Assembly: GCA_016025055.1 (NCBI GenBank)
Contig: CP065590.1
Span: 2,480,001-2,544,000 of the forward strand
DNA length: 64,000 bases
Reading direction: 5' to 3'
Source: Chryseobacterium indologenes
Lineage (GTDB): Bacteria > Bacteroidota > Bacteroidia > Flavobacteriales > Weeksellaceae
This document shows, piece by piece, positions 29,848 to 39,131 of the stretch (the stretch's first letter is position 1; each line of letters begins with the position of its first letter). The notes under the pieces were generated by a model. That model did not search any database. It was not told where the DNA came from and saw nothing but the letters and a program-made list of their open reading frames with translations. The position numbers were made by a program, and so were the translations under genes.

Positions 29848-29863
29848 GTTTGTAAAAAGAAAA

Positions 29864-29885
29864 AGCGAAGACAAATTGCTTTGCT
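29864..29885 (-). terminator. Terminator after DUF349 gene
   Basis: Seven-base inverted repeat (AGCGAAG / CTTTGCT, one G-T pair), followed on the minus strand by a T-rich run. It separates the DUF349 gene from ribD. Confidence 0.5.
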
Positions 29886-29910
29886 CCGCCTTTATTTATT
29901 TTGTTAAGAA

Positions 29911-31710
29911 TTAATCTCCTGTAATAATATTATGAAGATTTTGCTTTAATGTTTCCAAATGAGCTTTTTTCTCATCAATCGTATTGTAAGTGTCTTTCAA
30001 TAAAGGATTTTCTCTTGATGGCTTGTTAAAGAAGGAAAGGTTATTTTCCAGTTTAACGATTTCACCTTCAAGATCTGAAATCTGGTTTTTAATCTTTCTT
30101 GCCTTATCGGTAAGCTGATTTTCAGATAGACCTTCTTCTTTAAGTTCGAGTTCGTTGATTTTATTGATCTTTAATTTTTCTCTTAACGTCTTATTAAATT
30201 CAGAGTTGATTGCGATCTTATCTCTCGGAACTTTTCCTATATTGTTCCACGAAGTTTTAATCTGTTCGATTTTTTCGATACTTCCTTCTTCGTTGGTTAC
30301 CATTTTCAATTCATCAAGAAGTGCCTTTTTGTTTTTGTAATTCTCCTTCCAGTTATCTGTAGAAGTATTGCTTTTCTCTCTGTAATTGTTGAAGAACGCA
30401 TTACAAGCATCACGGAATTCGTCCCAGATCTTATTGGTCATGCTCTTTGGAACGTGGCCTATTTTTTTCCAGTCTTCCTGAAGTTTTTTGAATAGCGGAA
30501 CCGCGATATCCCATTCTTCATTGTTCATATTGTCCTGAGCAGTCTGGATAAGTTTTAATTTTTCTTCCAGGTTAGCCTGCTGAGAACCTTTTAACGATTT
30601 GTAATAGTTGTTCTTCGTGGTATTGAAGCCTCGGAGTGTTGTTTTAAAATCATTCCAGTTTTGGTTGGAAAGTTTTCTCGGTACACTTCCGGTTTTTAAG
30701 AAATCAGAACGAAGGTCTTCCACTCTTTTGATAGCATTTTGCCAATAGTTGTGGTTTGGGGTTTCAGAAGGTTCTGAAAGCTTTTTGATCTCCGCAATGA
30801 TCTGGTTTTTCTTTTCCAGATTGGCACTTTGTTCCTGTTCAATCACGGCAGAAAGTTCAGATTTTCTTTCGTGAATTTTATTGGAAATTTCTTTAAACTC
30901 TTCCCATGTTTTTTCACGGAATTCTTCTGCAACAGGCTCTGCCTCTTCTTTCCAAAGTTTGTGAAGATATTGCAGCTCATTGAGCGCCTTCTGAATCACC
31001 GGTTCGTTTTCCAGTTCCTGGGCACGAGCGATAATGTGCTGTCTTTTTTCTAAGTTGTGGCTGTATTCCTGCTCTAAAAATTCTTTGTTAAGATCCAGCA
31101 TTTGATAAAACTGATTCAAATGGTGGAAATAGTTATTATTAAGAATTTTAAATTCAGATTTGGCTACCTGTCCTGCTTTTGACCATTCTTCTTTGATCTC
31201 ACGAATCGATTTGAAAAGATTGATTCCCGGCTCAGAGCTGGTGTATAGATTTTTTAGTCTTTCAATGATATTCTGGCGATGTTCAAGATTTTTCTTCTGC
31301 TCTTCTTCCTGGCCTTTCTGGAAATCATCATGCTTTTCCCTGAAAATATTCACTAATGCTGAATATTTAGCCTGGGAAGGGTGTTCGTAACTGAAATTTT
31401 CCGGAGCATTCCCTGCGTCCACGTATTCGTGTTTCTTATCTTCCACTTCATCATGGATGTAATGACTTGCTTTCTCTTTCAAAAGGCTGAATCTTCTGAA
31501 ATTCTCGCCTGCGTTGGGAGTGTTAATGATTTTTTCCATTTCCTTTAAAGCATCTGCTAAAGAAATTTCAACATCATCATGTTCTTCTGCATGTTCATTT
31601 TCATCATCATGGTGATTGGCATCAGGAGACGTAATGTTTTCTGATGATTCTTGTGGTACTTCGTTAGGATTCTTTTCTTCGTTTTCAGAAAGATTGTTTT
31701 CTGTAATCAT
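29911..31710 (-). CDS. DUF349 repeat protein
   Basis: A 599-residue, highly charged, almost entirely helical protein. An acidic low-complexity N-terminus (about residues 1-50, many Glu/Asp/His) is followed by roughly six repeats of about 75 residues containing W(k/d)..G.VP and 'W..F....N.F' patterns (for example DWKKIGHVPKSMTNKIWDEFRDACNAFF), the DUF349 signature. Such proteins are predicted to form extended coiled structures. No molecular function is established. A short coiled coil ends the protein. Confidence 0.9.
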   Translation of the reverse strand: MITENNLSENEEKNPNEVPQESSENITSPDANHHDDENEHAEEHDDVEISLADALKEMEKIINTPNAGENFRRFSLLKEKASHYIHDEVEDKKHEYVDAGNAPENFSYEHPSQAKYSALVNIFREKHDDFQKGQEEEQKKNLEHRQNIIERLKNLYTSSEPGINLFKSIREIKEEWSKAGQVAKSEFKILNNNYFHHLNQFYQMLDLNKEFLEQEYSHNLEKRQHIIARAQELENEPVIQKALNELQYLHKLWKEEAEPVAEEFREKTWEEFKEISNKIHERKSELSAVIEQEQSANLEKKNQIIAEIKKLSEPSETPNHNYWQNAIKRVEDLRSDFLKTGSVPRKLSNQNWNDFKTTLRGFNTTKNNYYKSLKGSQQANLEEKLKLIQTAQDNMNNEEWDIAVPLFKKLQEDWKKIGHVPKSMTNKIWDEFRDACNAFFNNYREKSNTSTDNWKENYKNKKALLDELKMVTNEEGSIEKIEQIKTSWNNIGKVPRDKIAINSEFNKTLREKLKINKINELELKEEGLSENQLTDKARKIKNQISDLEGEIVKLENNLSFFNKPSRENPLLKDTYNTIDEKKAHLETLKQNLHNIITGD

Positions 31711-31793
31711 AGCAAATCTTTTATGTGAGTGGCGTTAATATCCTTCAAATATAGCTGTAAAGCCAATTAAAGCACTAATTTATGTTATTTTTT

Positions 31794-32522
31794 TTAAAAA
31801 TTCCAAATTTCCCAAGCTTTTTCTGCTTGTTGTTCAAGCATATAATAACCGTTTACGGTTTTTGCTCCTTTCTCTGAGGCTTTGATGATGAACTGGGTGT
31901 AGTTGGGGTTGTAGATCAGGTCGATCACCAAATGATCGGCGGAGAGTCCTTCGAAAGGAAAACTCAGGCAGTCTTCCACATTAGGGAAAGTTCCGACGGG
32001 AGTGCATTGGATGATGATTTTGTGATTCTCAACTGTCGTTTTATCAAGATTTTCAAAATTAATTTCTGTACTTCTTGAAATTGTTTTGGAGGGGATATTA
32101 TGCTTGTCAAGAATGTATTTTACCGCTTTGGCAGCACCTCCGTTTCCGAGGATCAATGCTTTATCCTGAAGTTCTTTTTTATGGAGAAGAAGAGTTTTTT
32201 CAAAACCGAATGCATCAGTATTGTATCCCGTTTTTTTACCATTTTTAATTAAAACACAGTTTACGGCTCCAATTGTTTCGGCTTCGTCACTGAGTTCATC
32301 AAGGTAATCAATGATTTTTTCCTTGTAGGGAATGGTCACATTAAAACCTAAAAGTCCCGGCGAAGAAAAAAGATCTTCTACTTCATTAATTTCGCTCAGG
32401 TCAAAAATATCATAGGAAAAGTCCTTAAGCATAAGCTTTTGAAACTTGTTTTCGAAGAATTTTTTAGAAAAAGAATAGGAAATATTCCTGCCTATCAGTC
32501 CTAATTTTTTGTTAGAATCCAT
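31794..32522 (-). CDS. aroE: Shikimate dehydrogenase
   Basis: About 242 residues from ATG 32522 (MDSNKKLGLIGRNISYSFS), chosen over an ATG 30 bases upstream. Substrate-site motifs: GLIGRNISYSFSKKFF, NVTIPYKEKIIDYLDEL with the catalytic Lys, and GAVNCVLIKNGKKTGYNTDAFGF. The NADP-binding glycine motif is GNGGAAKAVKYIL. It reduces 3-dehydroshikimate in aromatic amino acid synthesis. The gene is somewhat shorter than E. coli AroE, as usual for Bacteroidota. Confidence 0.95.
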   Translation of the reverse strand: MDSNKKLGLIGRNISYSFSKKFFENKFQKLMLKDFSYDIFDLSEINEVEDLFSSPGLLGFNVTIPYKEKIIDYLDELSDEAETIGAVNCVLIKNGKKTGYNTDAFGFEKTLLLHKKELQDKALILGNGGAAKAVKYILDKHNIPSKTISRSTEINFENLDKTTVENHKIIIQCTPVGTFPNVEDCLSFPFEGLSADHLVIDLIYNPNYTQFIIKASEKGAKTVNGYYMLEQQAEKAWEIWNF

Positions 32523-32542
32523 ATGATCAAAAATAAAAAAAA

Positions 32543-32560
32543 GACCGGACAAATCCGGCC
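32543..32560 (-). terminator. Terminator after the endonuclease I gene
   Basis: Stem GACCGGA / TCCGGCC with a CAAA loop; on the minus strand it is followed by eight or more T's. It separates the endonuclease gene from aroE. Confidence 0.8.
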
Positions 32561-32584
32561 TTTAGTTTGAAATATTTTTATTAA

Positions 32585-33697
32585 TTATTCCACGATAAAT
32601 TTTGTAGAGAAATTATCTGTTTTTAAGATGTATGTTCCTTTTACGAAACCTTTAAAATGGATTTTATTTGAATTTTTGAAAGGCTGGGCAAAAGTTTCAA
32701 TCAGTTTCCCTGAAAGGTCATAGATCTCAGCTTTTGAAATTTTGTTTAGATTTTCGCCTTTTACAAACAGTTCATTGTTTTTTACGGGGTTAGGGTAGAT
32801 GGAGAGCTCAATATTTTTTACGGTATTACTTTCATCAATAGAAAGAACAGACCCCCAAATCATGTTGATCCACTCAGGGTGATCAATAAACGGATTTCTG
32901 TTCCCCTGCCTTGCGTAGATTGCATTGTTTCTGTCTATCTCTCTCTGTGAAACCGGATCCTGAGAAGACCACTTTAGCATAAGGCTAAGGTACCATTGCT
33001 GTAAGCCTCTGTCTACAGTTCCATCTAGAGGGCTTGATGCATTTTGAAACTGGCTGAAAGAGGCAAGCTTATCCTGATATCTTGTTACAAAATATAACTG
33101 CATTCTTGCGATATCTCCTTTAAATGCATCAATAGGTTCAAAAATAACCCCGCTGTATCCTGGATAATTACAAGTTCCGATTTTACTTCCGTTAGTAAAA
33201 GTCATTGTAGGTGAAGCTGTTTCACCATAAGGATAGCTTCCTCTTTTACTGTTTACATAATAATCTGTAGGAATTACAAAATGTGCATCATTTGCCATCG
33301 GGATTGCATTTTGTCCTCCGAAGTAAGTTTTGGGAAGAGAATGTTCTCTGTTGTAGCAGAACCCTTCGTTATTTTGATTTTGACTTCCACACTGATTTCC
33401 ACCAGAAGAAGACGGTCCTATTACAAATTCGTAAGCATCAGGCCCGGCTGGTTTTTCGGAATACATATCAAGCAAGGTCCCATTATTCTCGTAATATTTG
33501 TCAACATCTGATGTTGCATAAGTCGTCCATAATGCACTATATCCCAAATCTGACGAAGCTTTAATGATTTGATGAAGTTTTGTTTTTAAAGTATATCCGG
33601 TTAATCCTGCTGTGCCGTCATAATAGTTAGCGGGAGCCTGGGCCAAAGCGGAAACAAATGTTGCGCTTGACAGAAAAAAAGATAAAATTCGTTTCAT
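32585..33697 (-). CDS. Secreted endonuclease I (NucM/EndA family) with T9SS sorting domain
   Basis: A 370-residue extracellular nuclease. It has a signal peptide (MKRILSFFLSSATFVSALAQA), an endonuclease I domain with the catalytic CYNREHSLPKTYFGG and NDAHFVIPTDYYVNSKRG, and a C-terminal type IX secretion domain of about 75 residues (SIYPNPVKNNELFVKG ... GTYILKTDNFSTKFIVE). It probably degrades extracellular DNA or RNA for nutrition or during biofilm turnover. It is a single-gene unit with its own terminator. Confidence 0.95.
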   Translation of the reverse strand: MKRILSFFLSSATFVSALAQAPANYYDGTAGLTGYTLKTKLHQIIKASSDLGYSALWTTYATSDVDKYYENNGTLLDMYSEKPAGPDAYEFVIGPSSSGGNQCGSQNQNNEGFCYNREHSLPKTYFGGQNAIPMANDAHFVIPTDYYVNSKRGSYPYGETASPTMTFTNGSKIGTCNYPGYSGVIFEPIDAFKGDIARMQLYFVTRYQDKLASFSQFQNASSPLDGTVDRGLQQWYLSLMLKWSSQDPVSQREIDRNNAIYARQGNRNPFIDHPEWINMIWGSVLSIDESNTVKNIELSIYPNPVKNNELFVKGENLNKISKAEIYDLSGKLIETFAQPFKNSNKIHFKGFVKGTYILKTDNFSTKFIVE

Positions 33698-33777
33698 TTT
33701 TTTTAAATTGGGGCGTAAATGTACAAAAAAATGAAACCGTAAAGGATTAATTTTACGAAATGTATATCTGTTATGTG

Positions 33778-34982
33778 TTAACTTTTAGTAATATACTCTT
33801 TGCTGATCTTTGAAAAGAACCATGAAATGGCAATTCCAAATACGGATGCCGTAAGAGCTACGATAAAGTAATTTTTACCAACAATTTTAACCGGGAAAGG
33901 AAGAACTTCATTCGCTCTGAAGAATTCCGTATACAACTGGAAGTAACATAATGCTGTCCCGAATATTAAACCGGTAATCACTCCTGAAATAACAATGAGA
34001 ATTCCGGTATAGAAATAGGTCATTCGTAAATGGCTCAAAGGAAAGCCTAGGGAAATAAGTGATTTTGCCTGTTCTTTTTTATCAAGCTGTAAAATAATAA
34101 TCGCTCCGGCAAGATTAAAGGTGGTAATGAAAATCACCAGGGCAAAAATAAGATAGATAAACAGTTTTTCGGTATTGATCATTTTCCAGAAAGCCGCGTT
34201 TTCCTCTTCTTTGGTTTTTATTTCAACTGTTTTTCCGAGAGAAGATAACAGGCTTTGCTTTACAGCATCTGCATTTTCGGAATTTTTTAATTTAATGACA
34301 ATCTGATACGCTGATTTTTTAGGAAGATTTAATAGCTCTTCGGTAAGCTCAATAGGAGAGATAATATAACTGTCCAGCTGGTCTTTTCCGGGGAAAACTC
34401 CTGTGACCGAAATATCTCGCTTGTTATAAATATCTTCTTCTTTACTGATCATACCGGTTCCCGGCTTCGGCATAAAGATCGTTGCATAATTATTGGATGA
34501 ATCAACGGGAATGGATAGCCTGTTGTCAAGGCTATTCTCCATTAATACTTCATTCGAGTATTTGAAGCTCGGGTAAGTTCCATAAAATACATCCTTATTA
34601 ATAGGATTAACCTTAATATATGCGGAATCGACACCTCTTAAATAAGCAATGTCGCCTTTCCCATTGGAACTGATATATACTTTTTCCTCAATAACACGGG
34701 AAAAGCTTGTAATTTCTTTATGAGCAGATAAAGCGGCATTGACTTTATCGAGGTTTTTAATCGTTTTTCCCGAAGTACTTTTTAGGGTAAGGTCGGCATG
34801 AAGATTAGAGATAAGATCTTTATTTAAATCCTCCAGCCCGGAAAAAACGGAAATAATGACGAACATTGCAGTCACAGCAACCGTCATGGCACCAACAGAC
34901 AGCCACGTGATAAACGTAACGGCGGTACTCCTTTTTTAGCCAAAAGGTATCTGGATGCTATGTAAAATGCAATATTCTTCAA
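33778..34982 (-). CDS. LolE/FtsX-type ABC transporter permease (apparent frameshift)
   Basis: About 401 residues when repaired. The N-terminus begins at a TTG at 34982 (KNIAFYIASRYLLAKKG), 3 bp after the rbfA stop and the first possible start after an in-frame stop. The frame breaks near 34929; one extra base gives KKGSTAVTFITWLSVGAMTVAVTAMFV and the first membrane helix. A periplasmic MacB-like domain lies at about 60-230 and three FtsX-type helices at the C-terminus (LIFALVIFITTFNLAGAIIIL, TYFYTGILIVISGVITGLIFG, YFIVALTASVFGIAISWFF). The family works in lipoprotein release or envelope transport with a LolD-like ATPase that is not in this window. Confidence 0.88.
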
Positions 34983-34985
34983 GAT

Positions 34986-35345
34986 CTATAAAACAGGATT
35001 GTCGCCTTCGCCTCTTAATTCTCTTTCCAATTTTTCAACGTCATCAAGAGCGGTGTCCAGGTAGAAGTTAAGCTGTGGAATAATACGTACCTGTTTTGCC
35101 ATTTTCTGGCCGATGAAATTTCTGTATTGAGGTTTATTTTCTTCAATTTCCTTCATCACTGCAGTACGGAATTCCTGTGGGAAAATGCTTAAATAAATTT
35201 TAGCAATTCCTAAGTCTGCGGTTACTTTCACATCTGAAACGGATACCAATATACTTTGCTTACTTTCTGAAGCCTGTTTGCGAAAAAGTTCTGCAAAATC
35301 TTCCTGAATGATCTGTGCTACTTTTCTTTGTCTGTTACTTTCCAT
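34986..35345 (-). CDS. rbfA: Ribosome-binding factor A
   Basis: A 119-residue KH-like protein with the RbfA signatures RQRKVAQIIQEDFAELF at the N-terminus, VSDVKVTADLGIAKIYLSIF in the middle and IRIIPQLNFYLDTALDDVEKLE near the end. It assists late maturation of the 30S subunit and 16S rRNA 5' end. It is translationally coupled to the downstream permease gene, a common flavobacterial arrangement. Confidence 0.95.
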   Translation of the reverse strand: MESNRQRKVAQIIQEDFAELFRKQASESKQSILVSVSDVKVTADLGIAKIYLSIFPQEFRTAVMKEIEENKPQYRNFIGQKMAKQVRIIPQLNFYLDTALDDVEKLERELRGEGDNPVL

Positions 35346-35438
35346 AATTTCTGCAAATTTAGTACTTTTGTTTGAATTGATACTTTGAAATTCTGCTCCG
35401 GTATCAAATTTACGATTTAATTATATTTATTAGTCTAT

Positions 35439-35836
35439 ATGAAACTAGAACATATTGGTATTGCTGTAAAGTCTTTGGGAATCTCGGACGATCTTTTTAC
35501 TAAATTGTTGGGAAAAGAATCCTATAAGAAAGAAACAGTAGAAAGGGAAGGGGTGGTGACTTCTTTCTATGAAACAGGAGAAAGCAAAATTGAGCTGTTG
35601 GAAGCCAGTAATCCGGAAAGCCCGATCTCAAAATTTATAGAAAAGAAAGGGGAAGGCATCCATCATCTGGCCTTCGGGGTTGAAAATATACTGGAAGAAG
35701 TAGAAAGATTAAAAAAGAAGGATTTCAGTTTATTTCCGAAGAACCAAAAGAAGGTGCTGATAATAAATTAGTTGTCTTCCTTCACCCGAAATCCACAAAC
35801 GGCGTGCTGGTAGAACTTTGCCAAGAAAAGCAATAA
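35439..35836 (+). CDS. mce: Methylmalonyl-CoA epimerase (apparent frameshift)
   Basis: About 132 residues once repaired. The vicinal-oxygen-chelate fold shows MKLEHIGIAVKSLG with the first metal His, YETGESKIELLEA, and EGIHHLAFGVENI with the second. The frame breaks at the A6 at 35711-35716: one more A turns the tail into LKKEGFQFISEEPKEGADN and VVFLHPKSTNGVLVELCQ with the last Glu ligand. The enzyme interconverts (R)- and (S)-methylmalonyl-CoA in propionate metabolism. It is divergent from rbfA. Confidence 0.92.
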
Positions 35837-35841
35837 AAAAT

Positions 35842-35871
35842 TTTGTAGTGAAAGAAATTTTACTATTTTTG
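35842..35871 (+). promoter_or_regulatory. Promoter of the tRNA gene
   Basis: TTTG at 35842-35845 and TATTTTTG at 35864-35871 with an 18-bp spacer match the Bacteroidota housekeeping promoter. It ends 27 bp before the tRNA. Confidence 0.7.
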
Positions 35872-35898
35872 CAAACACAAAATTTAACCAAGTTTTGA

Positions 35899-35972
35899 GG
35901 TCCTATAGCTCAGTTGGTTAGAGCACCTGACTCATAATCAGGTGGTCCCTGGTTCGAGCCCAGGTGGGACCA
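35899..35972 (+). tRNA. tRNA with CAU anticodon (elongator Met, or Ile2)
   Basis: A full cloverleaf of 74 nt. The acceptor stem GGTCCTA pairs with TGGGACC (one G-T pair), the D-arm is GCTCAGTTGGTTAGAGC, the anticodon stem-loop is CCTGACTCATAATCAGG with CAT, and the T-arm is CCTGGTTCGAGCCCAGG. The terminal CCA is not encoded. CAU could read Met or, after lysidine modification, Ile AUA; sequence alone does not settle this. Its 3' 43 bases form the left attachment site of the island. Confidence 0.93.
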
Positions 35973-35973
35973 C
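35930..35973 (+). repeat. Left attachment site (attL) in the tRNA gene
   Basis: 44-bp direct repeat beginning ACTCATAATCAGG and ending GGTGGGACCAC. It covers the anticodon loop to the acceptor 3' end and is identical to 56754-56797. Confidence 0.92.
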
Positions 35974-35983
35974 TTTTTAAATC

Positions 35984-36009
35984 AAGCACTTACAGATTTG
36001 TAGGTGCTT
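35984..36009 (+). terminator. tRNA terminator supplied by the island
   Basis: An 11-bp stem (AAGCACTTACA / TGTAGGTGCTT) with a GATT loop and a following T-rich stretch. It lies inside the island and replaces the original tRNA terminator, which now sits after attR at 56806. Confidence 0.7.
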
Positions 36010-36022
36010 TTGTTTTGTAATG

Positions 36023-36041
36023 GGTCAAGGTATAGGTCAAG
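36023..36041 (+). repeat. Left GGTCAAG iterons, probable integrase arm sites
   Basis: Two direct copies of GGTCAAG at 36023-36029 and 36035-36041, exactly 12 bp apart, about 50 bp inside attL. The same heptamer with the same spacing occurs next to the integrase at the right end. Confidence 0.6.
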
Positions 36042-36077
36042 TTTAAAAGTAAACACAAGTAAGCTGAATAATCTTTA

Positions 36078-36608
36078 TTAACTTCGGAAATAATGTCCGT
36101 TACTTTCAAAATAATCACACATTATATTTCTTGCTGTAGCTTCCCAATCAATGTAAATATAGTTTGGTAAACTTACAGAAATACTTTCTTCTAATATGTA
36201 TTGTGCAAATGTTTCATAGTCTGAATGTTCACCTATATAATAATTTATTAAACTTTCATAAATACCTGAAAAATCCGTCTTTCCAACACAATCGACATAA
36301 GCCTTAAAAACTTCAAAATCATAGCTAGAATTGTTTATTTGCTCTGCTATTTCATATATTTCATCAGAAAAATAATTTTCTCCGATTAATCCTAACTTTT
36401 CAAAGAAAGAACAGTTCTCATAATCCTGAAACATAAATTCGGGATCGTTTTCATCTTTGTGTAGTTCTTTCATAGCTTCTAATAATTCGTCATAATCTGA
36501 ATAATTGGCTAAATCAAGCCATTTTCCGTAAAGGCTTCCATTGTTGTACTTTGCATACGTTCCTACATAGATACTGCAAGAATCAAGACAATTTAGTAAA
36601 TTCGTCAT
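36078..36608 (-). CDS. ardA: Antirestriction protein ArdA
   Basis: A 176-residue acidic protein. Family stretches are IYVGTYAKYNNGSLYGKWLDL, an acidic middle and EHSDYETFAQYILEE near the C-terminus. ArdA proteins are elongated DNA mimics that bind type I restriction enzymes and let incoming mobile DNA escape cutting. The length agrees with the 165-180 of known ArdA. It is the first gene inside attL, a typical leading position for protecting the element on arrival. The start is the first ATG; no competing start gives a better N-terminus. Confidence 0.9.
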   Translation of the reverse strand: MTNLLNCLDSCSIYVGTYAKYNNGSLYGKWLDLANYSDYDELLEAMKELHKDENDPEFMFQDYENCSFFEKLGLIGENYFSDEIYEIAEQINNSSYDFEVFKAYVDCVGKTDFSGIYESLINYYIGEHSDYETFAQYILEESISVSLPNYIYIDWEATARNIMCDYFESNGHYFRS

Positions 36609-37222
36609 GTTGATAAGTTTTAGGAATGTTAAAATTTATTGATGTTGCCTTGTTGTGTTCTCAGCACTTCAAGGCTTTTTTATATATAATTGTGAAAATC
36701 TATGTAGAAAAAGAATCAAAAACAGTTCTTTGATATATTAATAAAGTCAATATTCATGCCAACTGACAGAGATTTTACTTAAAAATAAAAGTTGTTAAAA
36801 TATTTTTAAGCCACAAACAAAAACTGTCAAAAAAATATCAATAAAACATGCTACCTGAAGTGTTTCACCAGTAAAAATGTAAGTGGAAAATAAAAATAGA
36901 TCCACAAAAACCAAATAAAACAAAACTTACTTTTGAGAAAATGTTTACAGTTTGGGGAGGGGCTAGAAAAAAGACCTCGCCTAAAGGTATACCTTTACAT
37001 TCAGTGGGGAATATCCCTACACTCAAAATATTTTATTGGTGTTAAATTGAGGTAAATTCTACTATAAAGGATTGCTTTATTTTTTTTAATGAATTGTAGG
37101 ATATATTTTGTTGCCTTTCCTTTGACCCTTGTATTTTTAAATAGCAAAATTTATCTTTTCTAACTACATTCTTTTGAAGAAAAATTGTATTTTGAAATTT
37201 AATTATTTTAAATATAAACTAC
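36609..37222. other. Non-coding stretch with nested inverted repeats
   Basis: A 614-bp divergent region between ardA and the KAP gene with no convincing ORF. From 36931 to 37028 it holds an outer repeat TTTTGAG / CTCAAAA, a 14-bp perfect palindrome AAAGGTATACCTTT at 36983-36996 and a hairpin AGTGGGGA-ATA-TCCCTACACT at about 37003-37023. It may be an operator, an oriT-like site or an RNA. The rest is AT-rich. Confidence 0.5.
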
Positions 37223-39091
37223 ATGACACATCTAGATGGTATTATCAAATTCTATTTGCGAAATGAAACTAATAATTCATTGTTAATAACGGGAGATTGG
37301 GGAGTTGGTAAAACGTATTATTACAAAAATATTTTAGAAAAAGAAATTGAGACTTTTCCCACTTATTTTGATAATAAAAAAAAATATAAATCTATAGTTG
37401 TATCATTGTTTGGCATTTCATCAATTGACGAAATACAATCACAAATACTTCTCTCGTTATATCCTATTTTAGGAAATAAAAAAGTCAAGATAAGTGCTGC
37501 AATTGCTAAAATATTCATTAAAGGAATATTGAAATTTAAAAATATAGATCAATATTATGACATTGTTTCAGAGGTAGGTATTGATAAAAAAGACCTTATT
37601 AATTTTAATGGTTTAGTTATTTGTTTTGACGACTTGGAAAGAATGGATCCAGACTTCAATATTGAAATTTTAATTGGATTTATAAATTCTCTAACGGAGG
37701 GCAACAATGCTAAAATTATAATTATTGCTAATAGCAGTAAATTAGAAAAAGCAACGTTTAATAAATTGAAAGAAAAAGTTATTGGAAATACAATTCAATT
37801 TAATCCTGATATCCAGAGTGTTTATAATAACATTATTGAAATAAAATTCAGTGGCGACAAACTATATAGAGATTTTTTGAAGATAGAAAAACAATTCTTT
37901 TTGGAGGTATTTGAAGCAAATTCTAATAATCTCAGAACCCTCAATTTTATCCTACTTTATTTCAAACAAATTTTTTATATAATAGAATTACTTTCTAGTC
38001 AACATAAATTTTTGGGACAGCATAAAAATAGTATATTAAAAAAGGCTCTCAGATTTATCATTAGTATTTCGATTGAGAATAGAAATGGTGATTTATCCAA
38101 TGATAATAAACAAGATGTTAGTGATTCAAAAAATAGTTTAACTGCAATTGCTATAAGGAAATTACGTCTAAAAAGATCTATACAAAATAGTAATAACAAA
38201 GCGCAAGAAGATAAACAAACATATACAGAAATTTTTCTTGAAAAATATTATAAAGACACAGAATATCATTTTTTTGAATCTATTTACAATTTTATTATTG
38301 GAGAGAAAATTTTTGAAGGAGATGATTTCTTGGAGGATTTAAAAACAATATATAATATTGAAGATGAAAAAATCCCCGAACATTATTTAATTTTCAATAA
38401 GTTAAGCCCCTCTAATATTTTTGATTTAAGCGATAAAGAATACAGACTGTTGACGAAGCAATTACTAACCTATACAGATCAGGGAATGTATAAACTTGGC
38501 GATTATTCAACTATCTTTTATTATTTAGTGAGATTCAATAATCCCCTAAAATTTAAATCTTTAGAAAACTTAGAAAAGAGAATTATAAGAGGTATGCAGA
38601 AAGGTACTGATCATTATATATTTCATGTTAATCTTGACATGTATCTCAAAGTAGACAAAAATTCAGAATTCTTTAAGAACTTTGAATCAATTAAAAATGC
38701 TTGCCTTGAAATAAATGAAAAATTGAGATTAAAAAATATTCTTCTTGAAACTGAGATTCTTGAAAATCTATATCATACTAATTTTGAACTTTTCGACAAT
38801 AAACTTACTAATAAAGATAGTGCTTGGTCATCATCTTCTATCCTTAACCATTTTAATGTTCAAAAGTTTTATAGTTTCTTTATTAATGCCAGTAATTTGA
38901 CAAAATGGGAAATTATTAAACTCATTCAATACAGACATTCAGCAAATTCCTTTGGAAATTTTGTTGAAGAAATTTTATTTTTAAACCAATTACAAATAAA
39001 GATTGAAAAAAAAATAAAAAATATTTCTAAAAATGGGTTAGATTATTTCGTTTATACTGAATTTAATAATTTACTTTTAAGCTTAACGTAA
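37223..39091 (+). CDS. KAP family P-loop NTPase
   Basis: A 622-residue protein. Walker A is GDWGVGKT at 24-31 and Walker B is LVICFDDLER near 131-140, the KAP-family arrangement, followed by IIIIANSSKL as a sensor strand. The remaining 400 residues are helical, very rich in Lys, Asn and Ile, and unassigned. KAP NTPases are tied to membrane or conflict roles, including phage exclusion (PifA of F plasmid). I see no clear membrane helix in this copy. The next gene, a DUF4365 nuclease-like protein, begins 40 bp later on the same strand, so the two probably form one operon. Confidence 0.85.
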   Translation: MTHLDGIIKFYLRNETNNSLLITGDWGVGKTYYYKNILEKEIETFPTYFDNKKKYKSIVVSLFGISSIDEIQSQILLSLYPILGNKKVKISAAIAKIFIKGILKFKNIDQYYDIVSEVGIDKKDLINFNGLVICFDDLERMDPDFNIEILIGFINSLTEGNNAKIIIIANSSKLEKATFNKLKEKVIGNTIQFNPDIQSVYNNIIEIKFSGDKLYRDFLKIEKQFFLEVFEANSNNLRTLNFILLYFKQIFYIIELLSSQHKFLGQHKNSILKKALRFIISISIENRNGDLSNDNKQDVSDSKNSLTAIAIRKLRLKRSIQNSNNKAQEDKQTYTEIFLEKYYKDTEYHFFESIYNFIIGEKIFEGDDFLEDLKTIYNIEDEKIPEHYLIFNKLSPSNIFDLSDKEYRLLTKQLLTYTDQGMYKLGDYSTIFYYLVRFNNPLKFKSLENLEKRIIRGMQKGTDHYIFHVNLDMYLKVDKNSEFFKNFESIKNACLEINEKLRLKNILLETEILENLYHTNFELFDNKLTNKDSAWSSSSILNHFNVQKFYSFFINASNLTKWEIIKLIQYRHSANSFGNFVEEILFLNQLQIKIEKKIKNISKNGLDYFVYTEFNNLLLSLT

Positions 39092-39131
39092 TAAATTGAC
39101 TTTATATTTCTATAATTAATCTTATAAATAA

